Program-made: the position numbers and the translations under genes
The notes under the pieces: model-generated
Database searches by the model: none
What the model was told of the DNA's origin: nothing
What the model saw: only the letters and a program-made list of their open reading frames with translations
Assembly (NCBI RefSeq): GCF_009835145.1
Contig: NZ_APKE01000004.1
Coordinates: 1 to 64,000 of the forward strand
Source of the DNA: Profundibacterium mesophilum KAUST100406-0324
GTDB lineage: Bacteria > Pseudomonadota > Alphaproteobacteria > Rhodobacterales > Rhodobacteraceae
Direction: 5' to 3'
DNA length: 64,000 nt
In this document: positions 19,026 to 27,973 of the stretch, one piece after another
How the letters are laid out: the number at the start of each line of letters is the position of its first letter
How positions within the stretch are numbered: position 1 is the first letter of the stretch

Positions 19026-20687
19026 ATGTCTACCGAAGTCCGCGTGCCCACCCTGGGCGAATCCGTCACCGAGGCCACGGTGGCAACCTGGTTCAAGAAG
19101 CCCGGCGACAAGGTCGAGCTCGACGAGATGCTGTGCGAGCTGGAAACCGACAAGGTCACTGTCGAGGTGCCCTCGCCGGCGGCCGGAACGCTCGGCGACA
19201 TCGTCGCCTCCGAAGGCGAGACGGTCGGCGTCGACGCGCTGCTCGCCAACATCGCCGAGGAGGGCAATGCAGGCCCCGAGGAGACGCGCCCGCGCTCGGA
19301 GAAGAGCGGCGCGCCCCAGGGCGAGACCGCGGCCGAGGCCACCGGCGGCTATAGCGGCTCCGACGTGACCGACACACGCGTGGACGGCGATGGCGAAGGC
19401 AGCGAGGCCGGCGGCGGTTCCGGCGCTGGCGGCCAGCAGGTCGACATCATGGTGCCCACACTCGGCGAATCGGTGAGCGAGGCGACGGTTTCCACCTGGT
19501 TCAAGAAACCCGGCGACACGGTCGAGGCCGACGAGATGCTGTGCGAGCTGGAGACCGACAAGGTCAGCGTCGAGGTGCCGGCGCCCGCATCGGGCATCAT
19601 GGGCGAGATCGAGGCGCCGGAAGGTGCGAGCGTCGAGGCGGGGGGCCGTCTTGGCACCATGCGCCGCGGCGGCGAGGGCTCGGCCCATTCGGCCCAGGAG
19701 GGTGCACCGCAAACCACGACCGCGCCGGGCGCCTATGAAGGGGCCGAGGGGCAAGCCGGGCGCGGCGATACCGAGGACGCGCCCTCGGCCCGCAAGCTGA
19801 TGGCCGAGAAGGGTCTGAGCCCCGATCAGGTCACGGGAAGCGGCAAGGATGGCCGGATCATGAAGGAGGACGTTCTGCGCGCCGCCGAGGGCAAGGGCGG
19901 CTCGAGCGCCAAGAGCCCGGCACCCGCATCCGCGCCGACCCCTGCCCCCGCGCCCGCCCCGCGCGCGCCGGTCGCCGCGCAGGACGAGGCCCGCGAGGAG
20001 CGGGTCAAGATGACGCGCCTGCGCCAGACCATCGCCAAGCGCCTGAAGGACAGCCAGAACACCGCCGCCATGCTCACCACCTATAACGAGGTGGACATGA
20101 CCGAGGTCATGGCGCTCCGCAACGAGTACAAGGAACTCTTCCTCAAGAAGCACGGGGTGAAGCTGGGCTTTATGTCCTTCTTCACCAAGGCCTGCATCCA
20201 TGCCCTGAAGGAAGTGCCGGAGGTCAATGCCGAGATCGACGGCACCGATGTCGTCTACAAGAACTTCGTGCATATGGGCATCGCCGCGGGCACGCCCACG
20301 GGCCTCGTCGTGCCGGTGATCCGCGATGCCGACGCGATGTCCTTCGCCGGGATCGAGAAGGCGATCGCCGAGATGGGCGCCAAGGCGCGCGACGGCAAGC
20401 TGTCGATGGCCGAGATGCAGGGCGGCACCTTCACCATCTCCAACGGCGGTGTCTATGGCTCGCTGATGTCCTCGCCCATTCTCAACCCGCCCCAATCGGG
20501 CATCCTGGGCATGCACAAGATCCAGGAGCGCCCGATGGCGATCAAGGGCAAGGTCGAGATCCGTCCCATGATGTATCTCGCGCTGAGCTACGATCACCGC
20601 ATCGTGGACGGCAAGGGCGCGGTGACTTTCCTGGTACGGGTGAAGGAAGCCCTGGAAGATCCGCGGCGGCTGCTGATGGACCTGTGA
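19026..20687 (+). CDS. sucB: 2-oxoglutarate dehydrogenase E2 (two lipoyl domains)
   Basis: Dihydrolipoyl succinyltransferase, 553 residues, the core of the 2-oxoglutarate dehydrogenase complex. It has two N-terminal lipoyl domains (about 4-77 and 141-213) with lipoylation lysines K43 and K179, each in ELETDKV. A peripheral subunit-binding domain follows ([10 protein letters not shown], about 254-288), then an Ala/Pro linker, then the acyltransferase core with His524 and Asp528 in [10 protein letters not shown]. coli SucB has one lipoyl domain; the duplicated form is longer. The ATG at 19026 is preceded by AAGGA inside the end of sucA. Confidence 0.98.
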   Translation: MSTEVRVPTLGESVTEATVATWFKKPGDKVELDEMLCELETDKVTVEVPSPAAGTLGDIVASEGETVGVDALLANIAEEGNAGPEETRPRSEKSGAPQGETAAEATGGYSGSDVTDTRVDGDGEGSEAGGGSGAGGQQVDIMVPTLGESVSEATVSTWFKKPGDTVEADEMLCELETDKVSVEVPAPASGIMGEIEAPEGASVEAGGRLGTMRRGGEGSAHSAQEGAPQTTTAPGAYEGAEGQAGRGDTEDAPSARKLMAEKGLSPDQVTGSGKDGRIMKEDVLRAAEGKGGSSAKSPAPASAPTPAPAPAPRAPVAAQDEAREERVKMTRLRQTIAKRLKDSQNTAAMLTTYNEVDMTEVMALRNEYKELFLKKHGVKLGFMSFFTKACIHALKEVPEVNAEIDGTDVVYKNFVHMGIAAGTPTGLVVPVIRDADAMSFAGIEKAIAEMGAKARDGKLSMAEMQGGTFTISNGGVYGSLMSSPILNPPQSGILGMHKIQERPMAIKGKVEIRPMMYLALSYDHRIVDGKGAVTFLVRVKEALEDPRRLLMDL

Positions 20688-20701
20688 GGAACATTCGCTT
20701 T

Positions 20702-20724
20702 GGGGAGCCGGCTTTCCGGCCCCC
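20702..20724 (+). terminator. Hairpin after sucB
   Basis: GGGG-A-GCCGG pairs with CCGGC-CCCC around CTTT, 14 bases after the sucB stop. No T-run follows, so termination may be partial. That would let some transcription reach the downstream genes and lpd. An AT-rich stretch at 20775-20850 could hold a secondary promoter, but I cannot assign boxes. Confidence 0.45.
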
Positions 20725-20868
20725 CGCCTGCATGTTCCCGGCACCCGGTTCGAGCACTCGTCGGCATTGCGCCGATCTTTTTGGTTTATGGCAATCGTTA
20801 AGTTACCATTAATGAATGCCTGAACTGCGCTGAAATCTCAACTAAAATTCAAGCGGAGACCCAGTTGC

Positions 20869-21219
20869 ATGCATTCGCCACTACGTAACGTCGCCGCATT
20901 GGCGCTGATCGCGGCGGGGCTCGCGGCCTGCGCCCCGACACCGCGGGTCGGGGAAGGCACGCCGGAGGCGCCGAACGTGCGCCATTTCGCCAGTACGCAG
21001 AGCTTCGGGAACGGAGCGCGCTGGCATCTGTTTCTCTTCGACCCCTCGCAGCCGCGAAGCCTTGATACGCGGCTGACCCTGGCCCGGCGCGCGATCGAAC
21101 GCGAGCCGGATTGTCGGTGGGTCGATGCGCCGCGCGACCAGATCGAGGAGCAGACCCGCGACCAGGGCGCGCGCTATACACAGTCCGTCCTGGCCGCACC
21201 GCTGCGCTGCAAGGGATGA
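20869..21219 (+). CDS. Small lipoprotein between sucB and lpd
   Basis: A 116-residue predicted lipoprotein with lipobox LAAC (Cys about residue 21). The mature part contains ARWHLFLFDPSQPRS and two cysteines, at PDCRWV and LRCKG. GCGGAG precedes the ATG. No family recognised. It starts a run of four small genes before lpd. Confidence 0.78.
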   Translation: MHSPLRNVAALALIAAGLAACAPTPRVGEGTPEAPNVRHFASTQSFGNGARWHLFLFDPSQPRSLDTRLTLARRAIEREPDCRWVDAPRDQIEEQTRDQGARYTQSVLAAPLRCKG

Positions 21220-21243
21220 ATGGTTCATAAAGGAGCCCCGACG

Positions 21244-21507
21244 ATGCAATTGCTCATTCAGAACACCACCAACGATCCCGAGGCGTGGAAGAACGTCTTC
21301 GAGACCGACCGCGAGGCGCAGGCCGCCGCCGGGCTTTCGCTGCTGCAGATGTGGCATGCCGAGGGCGATCCGAACGCGATCTGGCTGCTCTTCGAGGTCT
21401 CTGACCGCGACCGGGCGCAGGCTTGGGTCGATTCGCCGCAATCGGCGCTGCACGCCACGCGCGCCGGCATCATCGACAGCGCCGTGCATTTCCTTCAGAT
21501 CGCCTGA
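21244..21507 (+). CDS. Small ferredoxin-like-fold protein
   Basis: An 87-residue protein with the pattern of small dimeric alpha/beta barrel (ABM-like) proteins: a starting beta strand (MQLLIQNTT), a helix with DPEAWKNVFE, then LLQMWHAEGDPNAIWLLFEV and the segment AQAWVDSPQSALHATRAGI. The exact family is uncertain. AAGGAG at about 21230 supports the ATG at 21244. It lies between the lipoprotein and the MAPEG pair. Confidence 0.7.
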   Translation: MQLLIQNTTNDPEAWKNVFETDREAQAAAGLSLLQMWHAEGDPNAIWLLFEVSDRDRAQAWVDSPQSALHATRAGIIDSAVHFLQIA

Positions 21508-21512
21508 CCCGC

Positions 21513-21908
21513 GTGACGAGCGAACTGGGCATCCTGGGCATCTTCGGAATGCTCGTGGTCCTCGTGGCCTCCGCCGAGCGGGGCCGCCTGGCCCTGCGCG
21601 GCCGCCTGGGCGGCCCTGAGCATGCGGGCCTCGCGCCGCCGGGATCGCGCATGAGCCTGCTGCGGGCGGAGAGCGTCTCGGCGCTGGTCCTCGTGGCGCC
21701 CGCGATCCTCATCCTCGCCCAGCGCGACGCCTTCAGCGGCACGACCATTCTCGCGGCGCAGGCCTTTCTCGGCGCGCGGCTCCTGCATCTGGGCTTCGGC
21801 ATCGCGGGGGCCGGACGCCTTTCGCGCCTCGCCGCGGCCCTGTCGGTGCCATTCGTGCTATGGCTCTATCTCGCACCCTTCCTGTTTCTCGGGACACAAT
21901 CGGCATGA
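21513..21908 (+). CDS. MAPEG family membrane protein 1
   Basis: A 131-residue membrane protein of the MAPEG type (membrane-associated eicosanoid/glutathione metabolism family), with four hydrophobic segments and an internal GAGRLSRLAAAL motif. The start is the GTG at 21513, five bases after the upstream stop. The stop overlaps the start of a second MAPEG gene of the same length as ATGA. The bacterial MAPEG substrate is unknown. Confidence 0.72.
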   Translation: MTSELGILGIFGMLVVLVASAERGRLALRGRLGGPEHAGLAPPGSRMSLLRAESVSALVLVAPAILILAQRDAFSGTTILAAQAFLGARLLHLGFGIAGAGRLSRLAAALSVPFVLWLYLAPFLFLGTQSA

Positions 21909-22300
21909 CACCAGAGCTTCTCGTCCTCGCCCTCGCGGGCCTTTTGCAATCGGTGCAGTTCGCCCTCTTCGCGGTTCCGGCCAACCGCGCGCTCGGGCCG
22001 GGCTACACCATGTCGGCACGCGACCGCCCACCCAGCCGGGCCCTCGGCCTGCGCACCGCGCGGTTGCAGCGCGCGCTGGCCAACCATTTCGAGGGGCTCA
22101 TCCTCTTCACCCTCGCCGTGGTGATCGTCACCCTCGCCGATCAGTCCACGGGCTGGACCGCGCTGCTGGCCTGGATCTACCTGGCCGCCCGTATCGCCTA
22201 TGTCCCGGCCTACGCGCTCGGCTGGCGGCCGGGCCGGTCGCTGATCTGGATGGCGGGATATCTCGCCACGGTCCTGATGATCCTGGCCGCGCTCGTCTGA
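21905..22300 (+). CDS. MAPEG family membrane protein 2
   Basis: A 131-residue MAPEG protein. It shows the typical segments QRALANHFEGLILFTLAVV and YLAARIAYVPAYALGW, with four membrane spans. The ATG overlaps the first MAPEG gene's stop. The two proteins may form a heteromeric complex, since MAPEG proteins are usually trimers. lpd follows after 36 bp. Confidence 0.85.
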   Translation: MTPELLVLALAGLLQSVQFALFAVPANRALGPGYTMSARDRPPSRALGLRTARLQRALANHFEGLILFTLAVVIVTLADQSTGWTALLAWIYLAARIAYVPAYALGWRPGRSLIWMAGYLATVLMILAALV

Positions 22301-22336
22301 GGCGCCGCCCCTATCCGAATTTCGCAAGGAGATACC

Positions 22337-23725
22337 ATGTCCAGCTACGATGTCATCGTTATCGGCTCCGGTCCCGGGGGCTATGTCTGCGCCATCAAAT
22401 GCGCCCAGCTCGGGCTGAAGACCGCTTGTGTCGAAGGGCGCGAGACCCTCGGCGGCACCTGCCTCAACGTGGGCTGCATCCCCTCCAAGGCGCTGCTTCA
22501 TGCCACGCATATGCTGCACGAGGCCGAGCACAATTTCGCCGCCATGGGCCTGAAGGGCAAATCCCCCTCGGTCGACTGGAAGCAGATGCAGTCCTACAAG
22601 GACGACGTCATCGGGCAGAACACCAAGGGCATCGAGTTCCTGTTCAAGAAGAACAAGGTCGATTGGATCAAGGGCTGGGCGAGCATACCCGAGGCCGGCA
22701 AGGTCAAGGTCGGGGAAGAGACGCACGAGGCGAAGAACATCGTGATCGCCACCGGCTCGCAGGTCTCCGACCTGCCCGGTGTCGAGATCGACGAGAAGAC
22801 CGTGGTCAGCTCCACCGGCGCGCTTGCCCTCTCCAAGATCCCCAAGCGCCTCGTGGTGATCGGCGCCGGGGTGATCGGGCTCGAGATGGGGTCGGTCTAC
22901 CGCCGGCTCGGCAGCGAGGTCACGGTCGTCGAATATCTCGACGCGGTGACGCCCGGAATGGACGGCGAGATCCAGAAGACCTTCCAGAAACTGCTCAAGA
23001 AGCAAGGCATGACGTTCGTGATGGGCGCGGCCGTCCAGTCCGTGGACGTGTCGGGCGGCAAGGCGACCGTCTCCTACAAGATGCGCAAGGATGACAGCGA
23101 TGGCAGCCTCGAGGCCGATACCGTCCTCGTCGCCACGGGGCGGCGCCCCCAGACCGACGGGCTTGGGCTCGAGGCGCTCGGCGTCGCGCTGAGCAAGCGC
23201 GGCCAGATCGAGACCGATGCCGGCTGGAAGACCTCGGTGGACGGGATCTACGCGATCGGCGACGCGATTGCCGGCCCGATGCTCGCCCACAAGGCCGAGG
23301 ACGAGGGGATGGCGGTGGCCGAGACCCTTGCCGGGCGCCATGGGCATGTGAATTACGGCGTGATCCCCGGCGTGGTCTATACCCATCCCGAAGTGGCCAG
23401 CGTCGGAATGACCGAAGAGGCGCTGAAGACCGAGGGGCGCGCCTACAAGGCCGGCAAGTTCATGTTCATGGGCAATGGCCGGGCCAAGGCCAACTTCGCG
23501 GCCGATGGCTTCGTGAAGATCATCGTGGATGCCAAGAGCGACCGGATCCTTGGCGCGCATATCATCGGGCCGATGGCGGGCGATCTGATCCACGAGATCT
23601 GCGTGGCAATGGAATTCGGTGCGAGCGCTCAGGACATCGCCCTGACCTGCCACGCCCACCCGACCTATAGCGAGGCGGTGCGCGAGGCGGCGCTTGCCTG
23701 CGGTGACGGCGCAATCCACGCCTGA
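22337..23725 (+). CDS. lpd: Dihydrolipoyl dehydrogenase (E3)
   Basis: A 462-residue flavoprotein disulfide oxidoreductase that reoxidises the lipoyl groups of SucB with NAD. It has the FAD loop GSGPGG, the redox disulfide Cys42-Cys47 in [16 protein letters not shown], the NAD-binding [10 protein letters not shown], and the catalytic pair His441/Glu446 in [13 protein letters not shown] precedes the ATG. It is the last gene of the long suc region and probably serves the 2-oxoglutarate complex. Confidence 0.98.
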   Translation: MSSYDVIVIGSGPGGYVCAIKCAQLGLKTACVEGRETLGGTCLNVGCIPSKALLHATHMLHEAEHNFAAMGLKGKSPSVDWKQMQSYKDDVIGQNTKGIEFLFKKNKVDWIKGWASIPEAGKVKVGEETHEAKNIVIATGSQVSDLPGVEIDEKTVVSSTGALALSKIPKRLVVIGAGVIGLEMGSVYRRLGSEVTVVEYLDAVTPGMDGEIQKTFQKLLKKQGMTFVMGAAVQSVDVSGGKATVSYKMRKDDSDGSLEADTVLVATGRRPQTDGLGLEALGVALSKRGQIETDAGWKTSVDGIYAIGDAIAGPMLAHKAEDEGMAVAETLAGRHGHVNYGVIPGVVYTHPEVASVGMTEEALKTEGRAYKAGKFMFMGNGRAKANFAADGFVKIIVDAKSDRILGAHIIGPMAGDLIHEICVAMEFGASAQDIALTCHAHPTYSEAVREAALACGDGAIHA

Positions 23726-23732
23726 CACGGCC

Positions 23733-23758
23733 GGCGGGTACCCTTTTGGGTGCCCGCC
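23733..23758. terminator. Bidirectional hairpin between lpd and gntR
   Basis: GGCGGGTACCC and GGGTGCCCGCC pair around a TTTT loop (one T-G wobble), between the convergent stops of lpd and the GntR gene. There is no trailing T-run, but the position is right for a terminator of both. Confidence 0.55.
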
Positions 23759-23761
23759 ACC

Positions 23762-24418
23762 TTATCCCACCAGCATGCGCAGCCCGTGGGTCACATCGGT
23801 GCGCACGGCAAGGCGCAGCCCCGGCTCGTCACCCGCCCGCAGCGCGGCGACGATCATCCGGTGTCCGGACGGCACGCCGGTGCGCCCGAGCCGTCCGTAA
23901 AGGGCACGCATCGTCGGCCCGAGCTGCAGCCAGACGGTCTCGGCCATGGCCAGCATCGCCGGCGCCTGTGCCCGCAAATACAGCATGCGGTGGAACTCAA
24001 GGTTGAGCCGGATATAGCCCACCGCGTCGCCGCTCTCGATCACCCCTGCGATCGACGTGTTCAGCGCGTGCATCCTGTCGATCAGCGCGAGATGCGCGCG
24101 TGGCAGGGCCCGGCTCGCCAGCTCCACCTCGATCAGGGCGCGCAGGGCGGCCAGCTCCTCGATACGCTCGGCCGAAAGCTCCGGCGTCGTCACCCGCCCG
24201 GAGGCCGAGGTCGTCAGCGCCCCTTCGGCCACGAGCCGCCGGACCGCCTCGCGGGCGGGCGTCATCGACACGCCATGGCGCGCCGCCAGCCCCCTGAGCG
24301 TCAGGCTGGTGCCGGGCGCGATGTCGCCATGCATGATCTGCGTGCGCAGCGCACGGTAGACCCGGTCATGGGCGGCGCCGGCATCGGCGGGTCTGTTCTG
24401 CATCAACATGGCGTGCAT
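23762..24418 (-). CDS. GntR family regulator with FCD ligand domain
   Basis: A 218-residue regulator. The N-terminal winged helix (about 16-75) has LTLRGLAARHGVSMTPAREA, and the C-terminal FCD helical domain includes the metal-site style segment LEFHRMLYLRA. FCD regulators usually sense organic or sugar acids. It is convergent with lpd at the end of the TCA cluster. GntR operators follow GT-Nx-AC, a form shared by the GTGATCAC pairs before sdh and suc, so this protein is one candidate for binding them; that is inference only. Alternative ATG starts lie within the first five codons. Confidence 0.9.
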   Translation of the reverse strand: MHAMLMQNRPADAGAAHDRVYRALRTQIMHGDIAPGTSLTLRGLAARHGVSMTPAREAVRRLVAEGALTTSASGRVTTPELSAERIEELAALRALIEVELASRALPRAHLALIDRMHALNTSIAGVIESGDAVGYIRLNLEFHRMLYLRAQAPAMLAMAETVWLQLGPTMRALYGRLGRTGVPSGHRMIVAALRAGDEPGLRLAVRTDVTHGLRMLVG

Positions 24419-24442
24419 CCTGCGGCCCCGGGGCGCATGCGG

Positions 24443-25132
24443 TCAATCATCGAAGCGCCAGCGGTGAAGCGTGGCGCCGTTGGCGCGCAACCATGCGCGG
24501 GCGGGAGCATGGCCCGGCAGCAGCCGCTCGACCTCTGCCCAGAAGCGCGCCGAATGGTCCATATGCACCAGGTGGGCCACCTCGTGGGCTGCGACGTAAT
24601 CGAGCACCTCGCAAGGCGCGAGGATCAACCGCCAGGAATACATGAGCCGTCCCTCGGAGCTGCACGAGCCCCAGCGGCTGCGCGTGTCGCGCAGGGTGAT
24701 CGCGGTGAAGTCGCGCCGCGCGGCGGCGGCATGGCGCAGGCTCGCCTCGTGCAGGGCGCGCCGCGCCTCCTCCTTGAGAAGGGCGGCGATCCACGGCCCC
24801 TGTGGGCCATGCGGCGGCAGCAGGATCTCGGTCTGCGTGAGGCATGGGCGGAGCAGATCGGCCCGGCGCACCAGCCGTTCGCGGCCCAGCACCGGGATGC
24901 GCGCGCCGACACGGGCCGCGAGGGGTTCATGGCCACCGCCCGCATGCCGCCTGATCCAGCCGTCACGCGCGCGCGCGAAGGCCATCCCCTGGGCGAGCGT
25001 CACCGCGGGCGGCAGCGTGAGCGTCACCCGCCCATCCAGCGCCGAGACGCGCAGGCAGATGCGCTTGGCCCGCGCCGAGCGGCGCAGCACCATGGCGATC
25101 GGGGGATCGCCGGGCAGGACCGCCTCTTCCAT
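24443..25132 (-). CDS. YgjP-like (DUF45) zinc metallopeptidase
   Basis: A 229-residue protein of the YgjP/SprT-like family with the zinc motif HEVAHLVHMDHSARFWAEVE near the C-terminus and the family phrase TRSRWGSCSSEGRLMYSWRL before it. The catalytic HExxH is intact. The cellular substrate is unknown. It lies 24 bp upstream of the GntR gene on the same strand. Confidence 0.9.
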   Translation of the reverse strand: MEEAVLPGDPPIAMVLRRSARAKRICLRVSALDGRVTLTLPPAVTLAQGMAFARARDGWIRRHAGGGHEPLAARVGARIPVLGRERLVRRADLLRPCLTQTEILLPPHGPQGPWIAALLKEEARRALHEASLRHAAAARRDFTAITLRDTRSRWGSCSSEGRLMYSWRLILAPCEVLDYVAAHEVAHLVHMDHSARFWAEVERLLPGHAPARAWLRANGATLHRWRFDD

Positions 25133-25269
25133 CGCTCACTCCTCGGCTCGGCGGCGCGATCTTAGGATGCGCCACGCCGCCACGCCAGATCGGAAAGGCT
25201 TTGACAGCGAATGGGGGCTGTGGCACTTGGCACCGATTCACCAGATGCCTGTCAGAAAGAGGATCTTTC

Positions 25270-25605
25270 ATGCCCAAGGAAGAATGGGGCACCAAACGTG
25301 TCTGCCCGACCACCGGAAAGCGGTTCTACGACCTCGGCCGTTCGCCGATCGTCAGCCCCTATACCGGCGAGGTGGTCGCGCTCGATACCGGCAAGGGTTC
25401 GCGCACGATGGTGGCCGACAAGGCCGACAAGGATGCCGTGAAGAAGGACCAGGTCGAGGATGAGGAAGTCGTCCTCGAAGACGACGACGAGGATGACGGC
25501 AACGATGTCGATCTGGGCGATGACGTGCTCGACGATGACGATGACGAGGACAATGTTTCCCTCGACGATATCGCCGATGTCTCCTCTTCGGATGACGACA
25601 GCTGA
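25270..25605 (+). CDS. FYDLN acid domain protein (TIGR02300 family)
   Basis: A 111-residue protein. The N-terminal region (1-40) carries WGTKRVCPTTGKRFYDL, the conserved signature of the alphaproteobacterial FYDLN family, and the rest is a highly acidic Asp/Glu tail. Function unknown. AGAGG precedes the ATG at 25270. It stands alone upstream of the tRNA-Ala gene. Confidence 0.92.
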   Translation: MPKEEWGTKRVCPTTGKRFYDLGRSPIVSPYTGEVVALDTGKGSRTMVADKADKDAVKKDQVEDEEVVLEDDDEDDGNDVDLGDDVLDDDDDEDNVSLDDIADVSSSDDDS

Positions 25606-25642
25606 GCGTGTGAAAAGTTTGGCGGGGCGGACGGTTTTTCGC

Positions 25643-25670
25643 TTGAACCCCATCCCGCCATCCCTTAGTG
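25643..25670 (+). promoter_or_regulatory. Candidate promoter of tRNA-Ala
   Basis: TTGAAC (25643-25648), 16-bp spacer, TTAGTG (25665-25670). The -35 is good and the -10 weak. The predicted start is about 34 bases before the tRNA. Confidence 0.35.
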
Positions 25671-25710
25671 ACGCGATCACAGGCGGTCGGACGACGGATC
25701 GCCACCGGAT

Positions 25711-25786
25711 GGGGCCTTAGCTCAGCTGGGAGAGCGCCTGCATGGCATGCAGGAGGTCAGCGGTTCGATCCCGCTAGGCTCCACCA
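25711..25786 (+). tRNA. tRNA-Ala (anticodon GGC)
   Basis: A 76-nt cloverleaf with encoded CCA. The acceptor stem GGGGCCT pairs AGGCTCC, D arm is TAGCTCAGCTGGGAGAGC, the anticodon stem CCTGC/GCAGG encloses loop ATGGCAT with anticodon GGC, and the T arm contains GGTTCGATCC. Confidence 0.97.
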
Positions 25787-26130
25787 TCCCCCTTCTCCAT
25801 GTCAGTAATGATGGCGGCTCATCGAGCCTTCCGGCGCCTGCTCTTTCAGACAGGGATTCGCTGCATGCGGCAGCGTCCGCGGTCCGGCGGGACATGGATC
25901 CACTTGCGGTCGGTGCCCCCGTTGCAAGCTGATAGCGCAATCGTTCAAAAATTGTATACAGCCGAGCAATTTTGAGATCCCGTCAGTTGACATCGGGTAA
26001 CTAATCTCGGCACCCTCCCGCATATGCGGCAACCCGTGAGCGGGCGCACGCCGCGTCAGATGCGGATCGCGGGAGCCCGGAAGCGTGCCTCCCGTGCCGC
26101 ATGTCGTGAAGTGATATCTGGGAGGATACT
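25787..26130 (+). other. Intergenic region between tRNA-Ala and the TRAP operon
   Basis: Holds a TGTATACA palindrome and flanking inverted repeat (separate entry) and a consensus-like TTGACA at 25987-25992 without a convincing -10. GGGAGGAT before 26131 is the ribosome site of the TRAP binding protein. No gene is seen. Confidence 0.5.
25947..25973. promoter_or_regulatory. Palindromic candidate operator upstream of the TRAP operon
   Basis: TGTATACA (25953-25960) is a perfect 8-bp palindrome of the GT-N2-AC form used by many FCD-type GntR regulators. Inverted arms AAAATTG (25948-25954) and CAATTTT (25967-25973) add further symmetry. It lies about 160-180 bp before the operon. The binding protein is unknown. 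Confidence 0.4.
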
Positions 26131-27267
26131 ATGACGATGGATACCAAAACCGCGCGCCTGTCGCGCCGGTCCTTTCTGAGCAAGGGTGCCCTCGCGGGCG
26201 GCGTTGCTACCGGTGCCGCGCTCGCGGCTCCCGCGGTTCTGGCGCAAAGCCCGATCGTCATGAAGATGCAGACGTCCTGGCCCGCCTCCGACATCTGGAT
26301 GGAATTCGCCAAGCAGTATGTCGACCGTGTCGAAGCCATGTCCGGCGGCCGCCTCAAGATCGACCTGCTGCCCGCCGGCGCCGTCGTCGCGGCGTTCCAG
26401 GTGCTCGATGCCGTGAATGACGGCCTGATCGACGCCTCGCACTCGGTGTCCGCATACTGGTACGGCAAGAACAAGGCCGCCTCGCTCTTCGGCACCGGCC
26501 CCGTCTTCGGCGGCTCGGGCGACACGATGCTGGCGTGGTTCTATGCCGGGGGCGGCGAGGAGCTGTTCCGCGAGCTGATCCAGGACAACATGGGCCTCGA
26601 CGTCATCGGCCTGCTGGGCTTCCCGATGCCCGCGCAGCCGCTCGGCTGGTTCAAGGAAGAGGTCAACACCGCGGCCGACCTGAACGGCTTCAAGTACCGT
26701 ACCGTGGGCCTTGCCGCCGACCTGATGCAGGGCATCGGCATGTCCGTGGCCCAGCTTCCCGGCGGCGAGATCGTCCCCGCGATGGAGCGCGGCGTGATCG
26801 ACGCGTTCGAGTTCAACAACCCCTCCTCGGACCTGCGCTTCGGTGCGCCCGACGTGGCCAAGAACTACTACCTGTCGTCCTATCACCAGGCATCCGAGGC
26901 CTTCGAGTTCCTGTTCAACCGGTCCTTCATGGAAGATCTCGAGCCCGACCTGCAGGCGATCCTGCGGCACTCGGTCGAGGCGGCCTCCACCTCCAACACC
27001 GCCGCGGCGATGGACAACTACTCCTCGGACCTGCAGAAGATCCAGGAGCAGGGCGTCACGGTGCACCGCACCTCCACAGACATCCTGAACGCCGAGCTGG
27101 AAGGTTGGGACAAGCTGATCCCCGAGCTCGAGCAGGATCCCTACATGAAGAAGGTCCTCGACAGCCAGCGTGAATGGGTCGAGCGGGTCACCTTCTACAA
27201 CCTGATGAACTCGCCCGATTACGCGCTCGCCTACGAGCATTACTTCCCCGGCAAGCTCAAGCTCTGA
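26131..27267 (+). CDS. TRAP transporter periplasmic binding protein (TakP-like)
   Basis: A 378-residue DctP-family solute receptor. The N-terminus has a twin-arginine signal (SRRSFLSKG at 11-19) with cleavage likely after A38. The body shows the TRAP signature KYRTVGLAADL with the carboxylate-binding arginine, then QLPGGEIVPAMERGVIDAFE and EFNNPSSDLRFG, phrases I associate with 2-oxoacid-binding receptors of the TakP group. The ligand is probably a carboxylic acid, but the exact one cannot be read off. It is first in the operon, with a hairpin before the next gene. Confidence 0.92.
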   Translation: MTMDTKTARLSRRSFLSKGALAGGVATGAALAAPAVLAQSPIVMKMQTSWPASDIWMEFAKQYVDRVEAMSGGRLKIDLLPAGAVVAAFQVLDAVNDGLIDASHSVSAYWYGKNKAASLFGTGPVFGGSGDTMLAWFYAGGGEELFRELIQDNMGLDVIGLLGFPMPAQPLGWFKEEVNTAADLNGFKYRTVGLAADLMQGIGMSVAQLPGGEIVPAMERGVIDAFEFNNPSSDLRFGAPDVAKNYYLSSYHQASEAFEFLFNRSFMEDLEPDLQAILRHSVEAASTSNTAAAMDNYSSDLQKIQEQGVTVHRTSTDILNAELEGWDKLIPELEQDPYMKKVLDSQREWVERVTFYNLMNSPDYALAYEHYFPGKLKL

Positions 27268-27290
27268 GCCCCGCCCGGTACGAGAACGAC

Positions 27291-27323
27291 GGCCGCTCCC
27301 GGAGCCGGGAGCGGCCATTCTTT
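27291..27323 (+). terminator. Stem-loop attenuator between TRAP binding-protein and permease genes
   Basis: GGCCGCTCCCG and CGGGAGCGGCC form an 11-bp perfect stem around GAGC, followed by ATTCTTTC. In TRAP operons such a hairpin typically protects the binding-protein message and lowers permease expression. Confidence 0.65.
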
Positions 27324-27337
27324 CGGAGGAAAGCGCA

Positions 27338-27922
27338 ATGAAAACCTTCATCACATTCGCCGACGGCCTCTCGGCCGCCTTCGGCAAGGCCTTCGGCTGG
27401 CTGATCATCCTGATGACCTTCGGCGTGAGCTACGAGGTCTTCGTGCGCTACGTGCTCAACAGCCCGACACCGTGGTCGCTTGACGTCTCCTTCATCATGT
27501 ACGGCACGCTGTTCATGATGGGCGGCGCCTATACCCTGTCGCGCGGCGGGCATGTGCGCGGCGACTTCCTCTACCGCCTGTGGCGCCCTCGCATGCAGGC
27601 GACGGTCGACCTGGTCCTCTATGCCCTCTTCTTCTTCCCCGGCGTACTCGCGCTCGTCTTCTCGGGCTGGAAATACGCCTCCCGCTCCTGGGGTTACGGC
27701 GAAGTCAGCGTCAACAGCCCGGCGGGCATCCCGATCTACCAGTTCAAGAGCGTCATCGTGGCCGCGGGATTGCTGCTGGCGATCCAGGGCATCGCCCAGA
27801 TCTTCCGCTGTATCCTGTGCATCCGCGACGGATACTGGCTGCAGGCTGCCGAAGACGTCGAAGAGACCGAAGCCCTCGCGGTGAAGAACGCCACCGTCGG
27901 CGAGCACCCGGACATGAAATAA
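27338..27922 (+). CDS. TRAP transporter small permease (DctQ family)
   Basis: A 194-residue protein with four membrane segments and the DctQ character: FGVSYEVFVRYVLNSPTPWSL early and VLYALFFFPGVLALVFSGWKY in the middle. It is the small membrane subunit of the TRAP transporter. GGAGG precedes the ATG. It sits between the receptor and the large permease. Confidence 0.93.
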   Translation: MKTFITFADGLSAAFGKAFGWLIILMTFGVSYEVFVRYVLNSPTPWSLDVSFIMYGTLFMMGGAYTLSRGGHVRGDFLYRLWRPRMQATVDLVLYALFFFPGVLALVFSGWKYASRSWGYGEVSVNSPAGIPIYQFKSVIVAAGLLLAIQGIAQIFRCILCIRDGYWLQAAEDVEETEALAVKNATVGEHPDMK

Positions 27923-27973
27923 CGGAAGCGGGCCACGGCGCCGTCTTCCCAGTCAGCCATCGGAGCGAACCTC

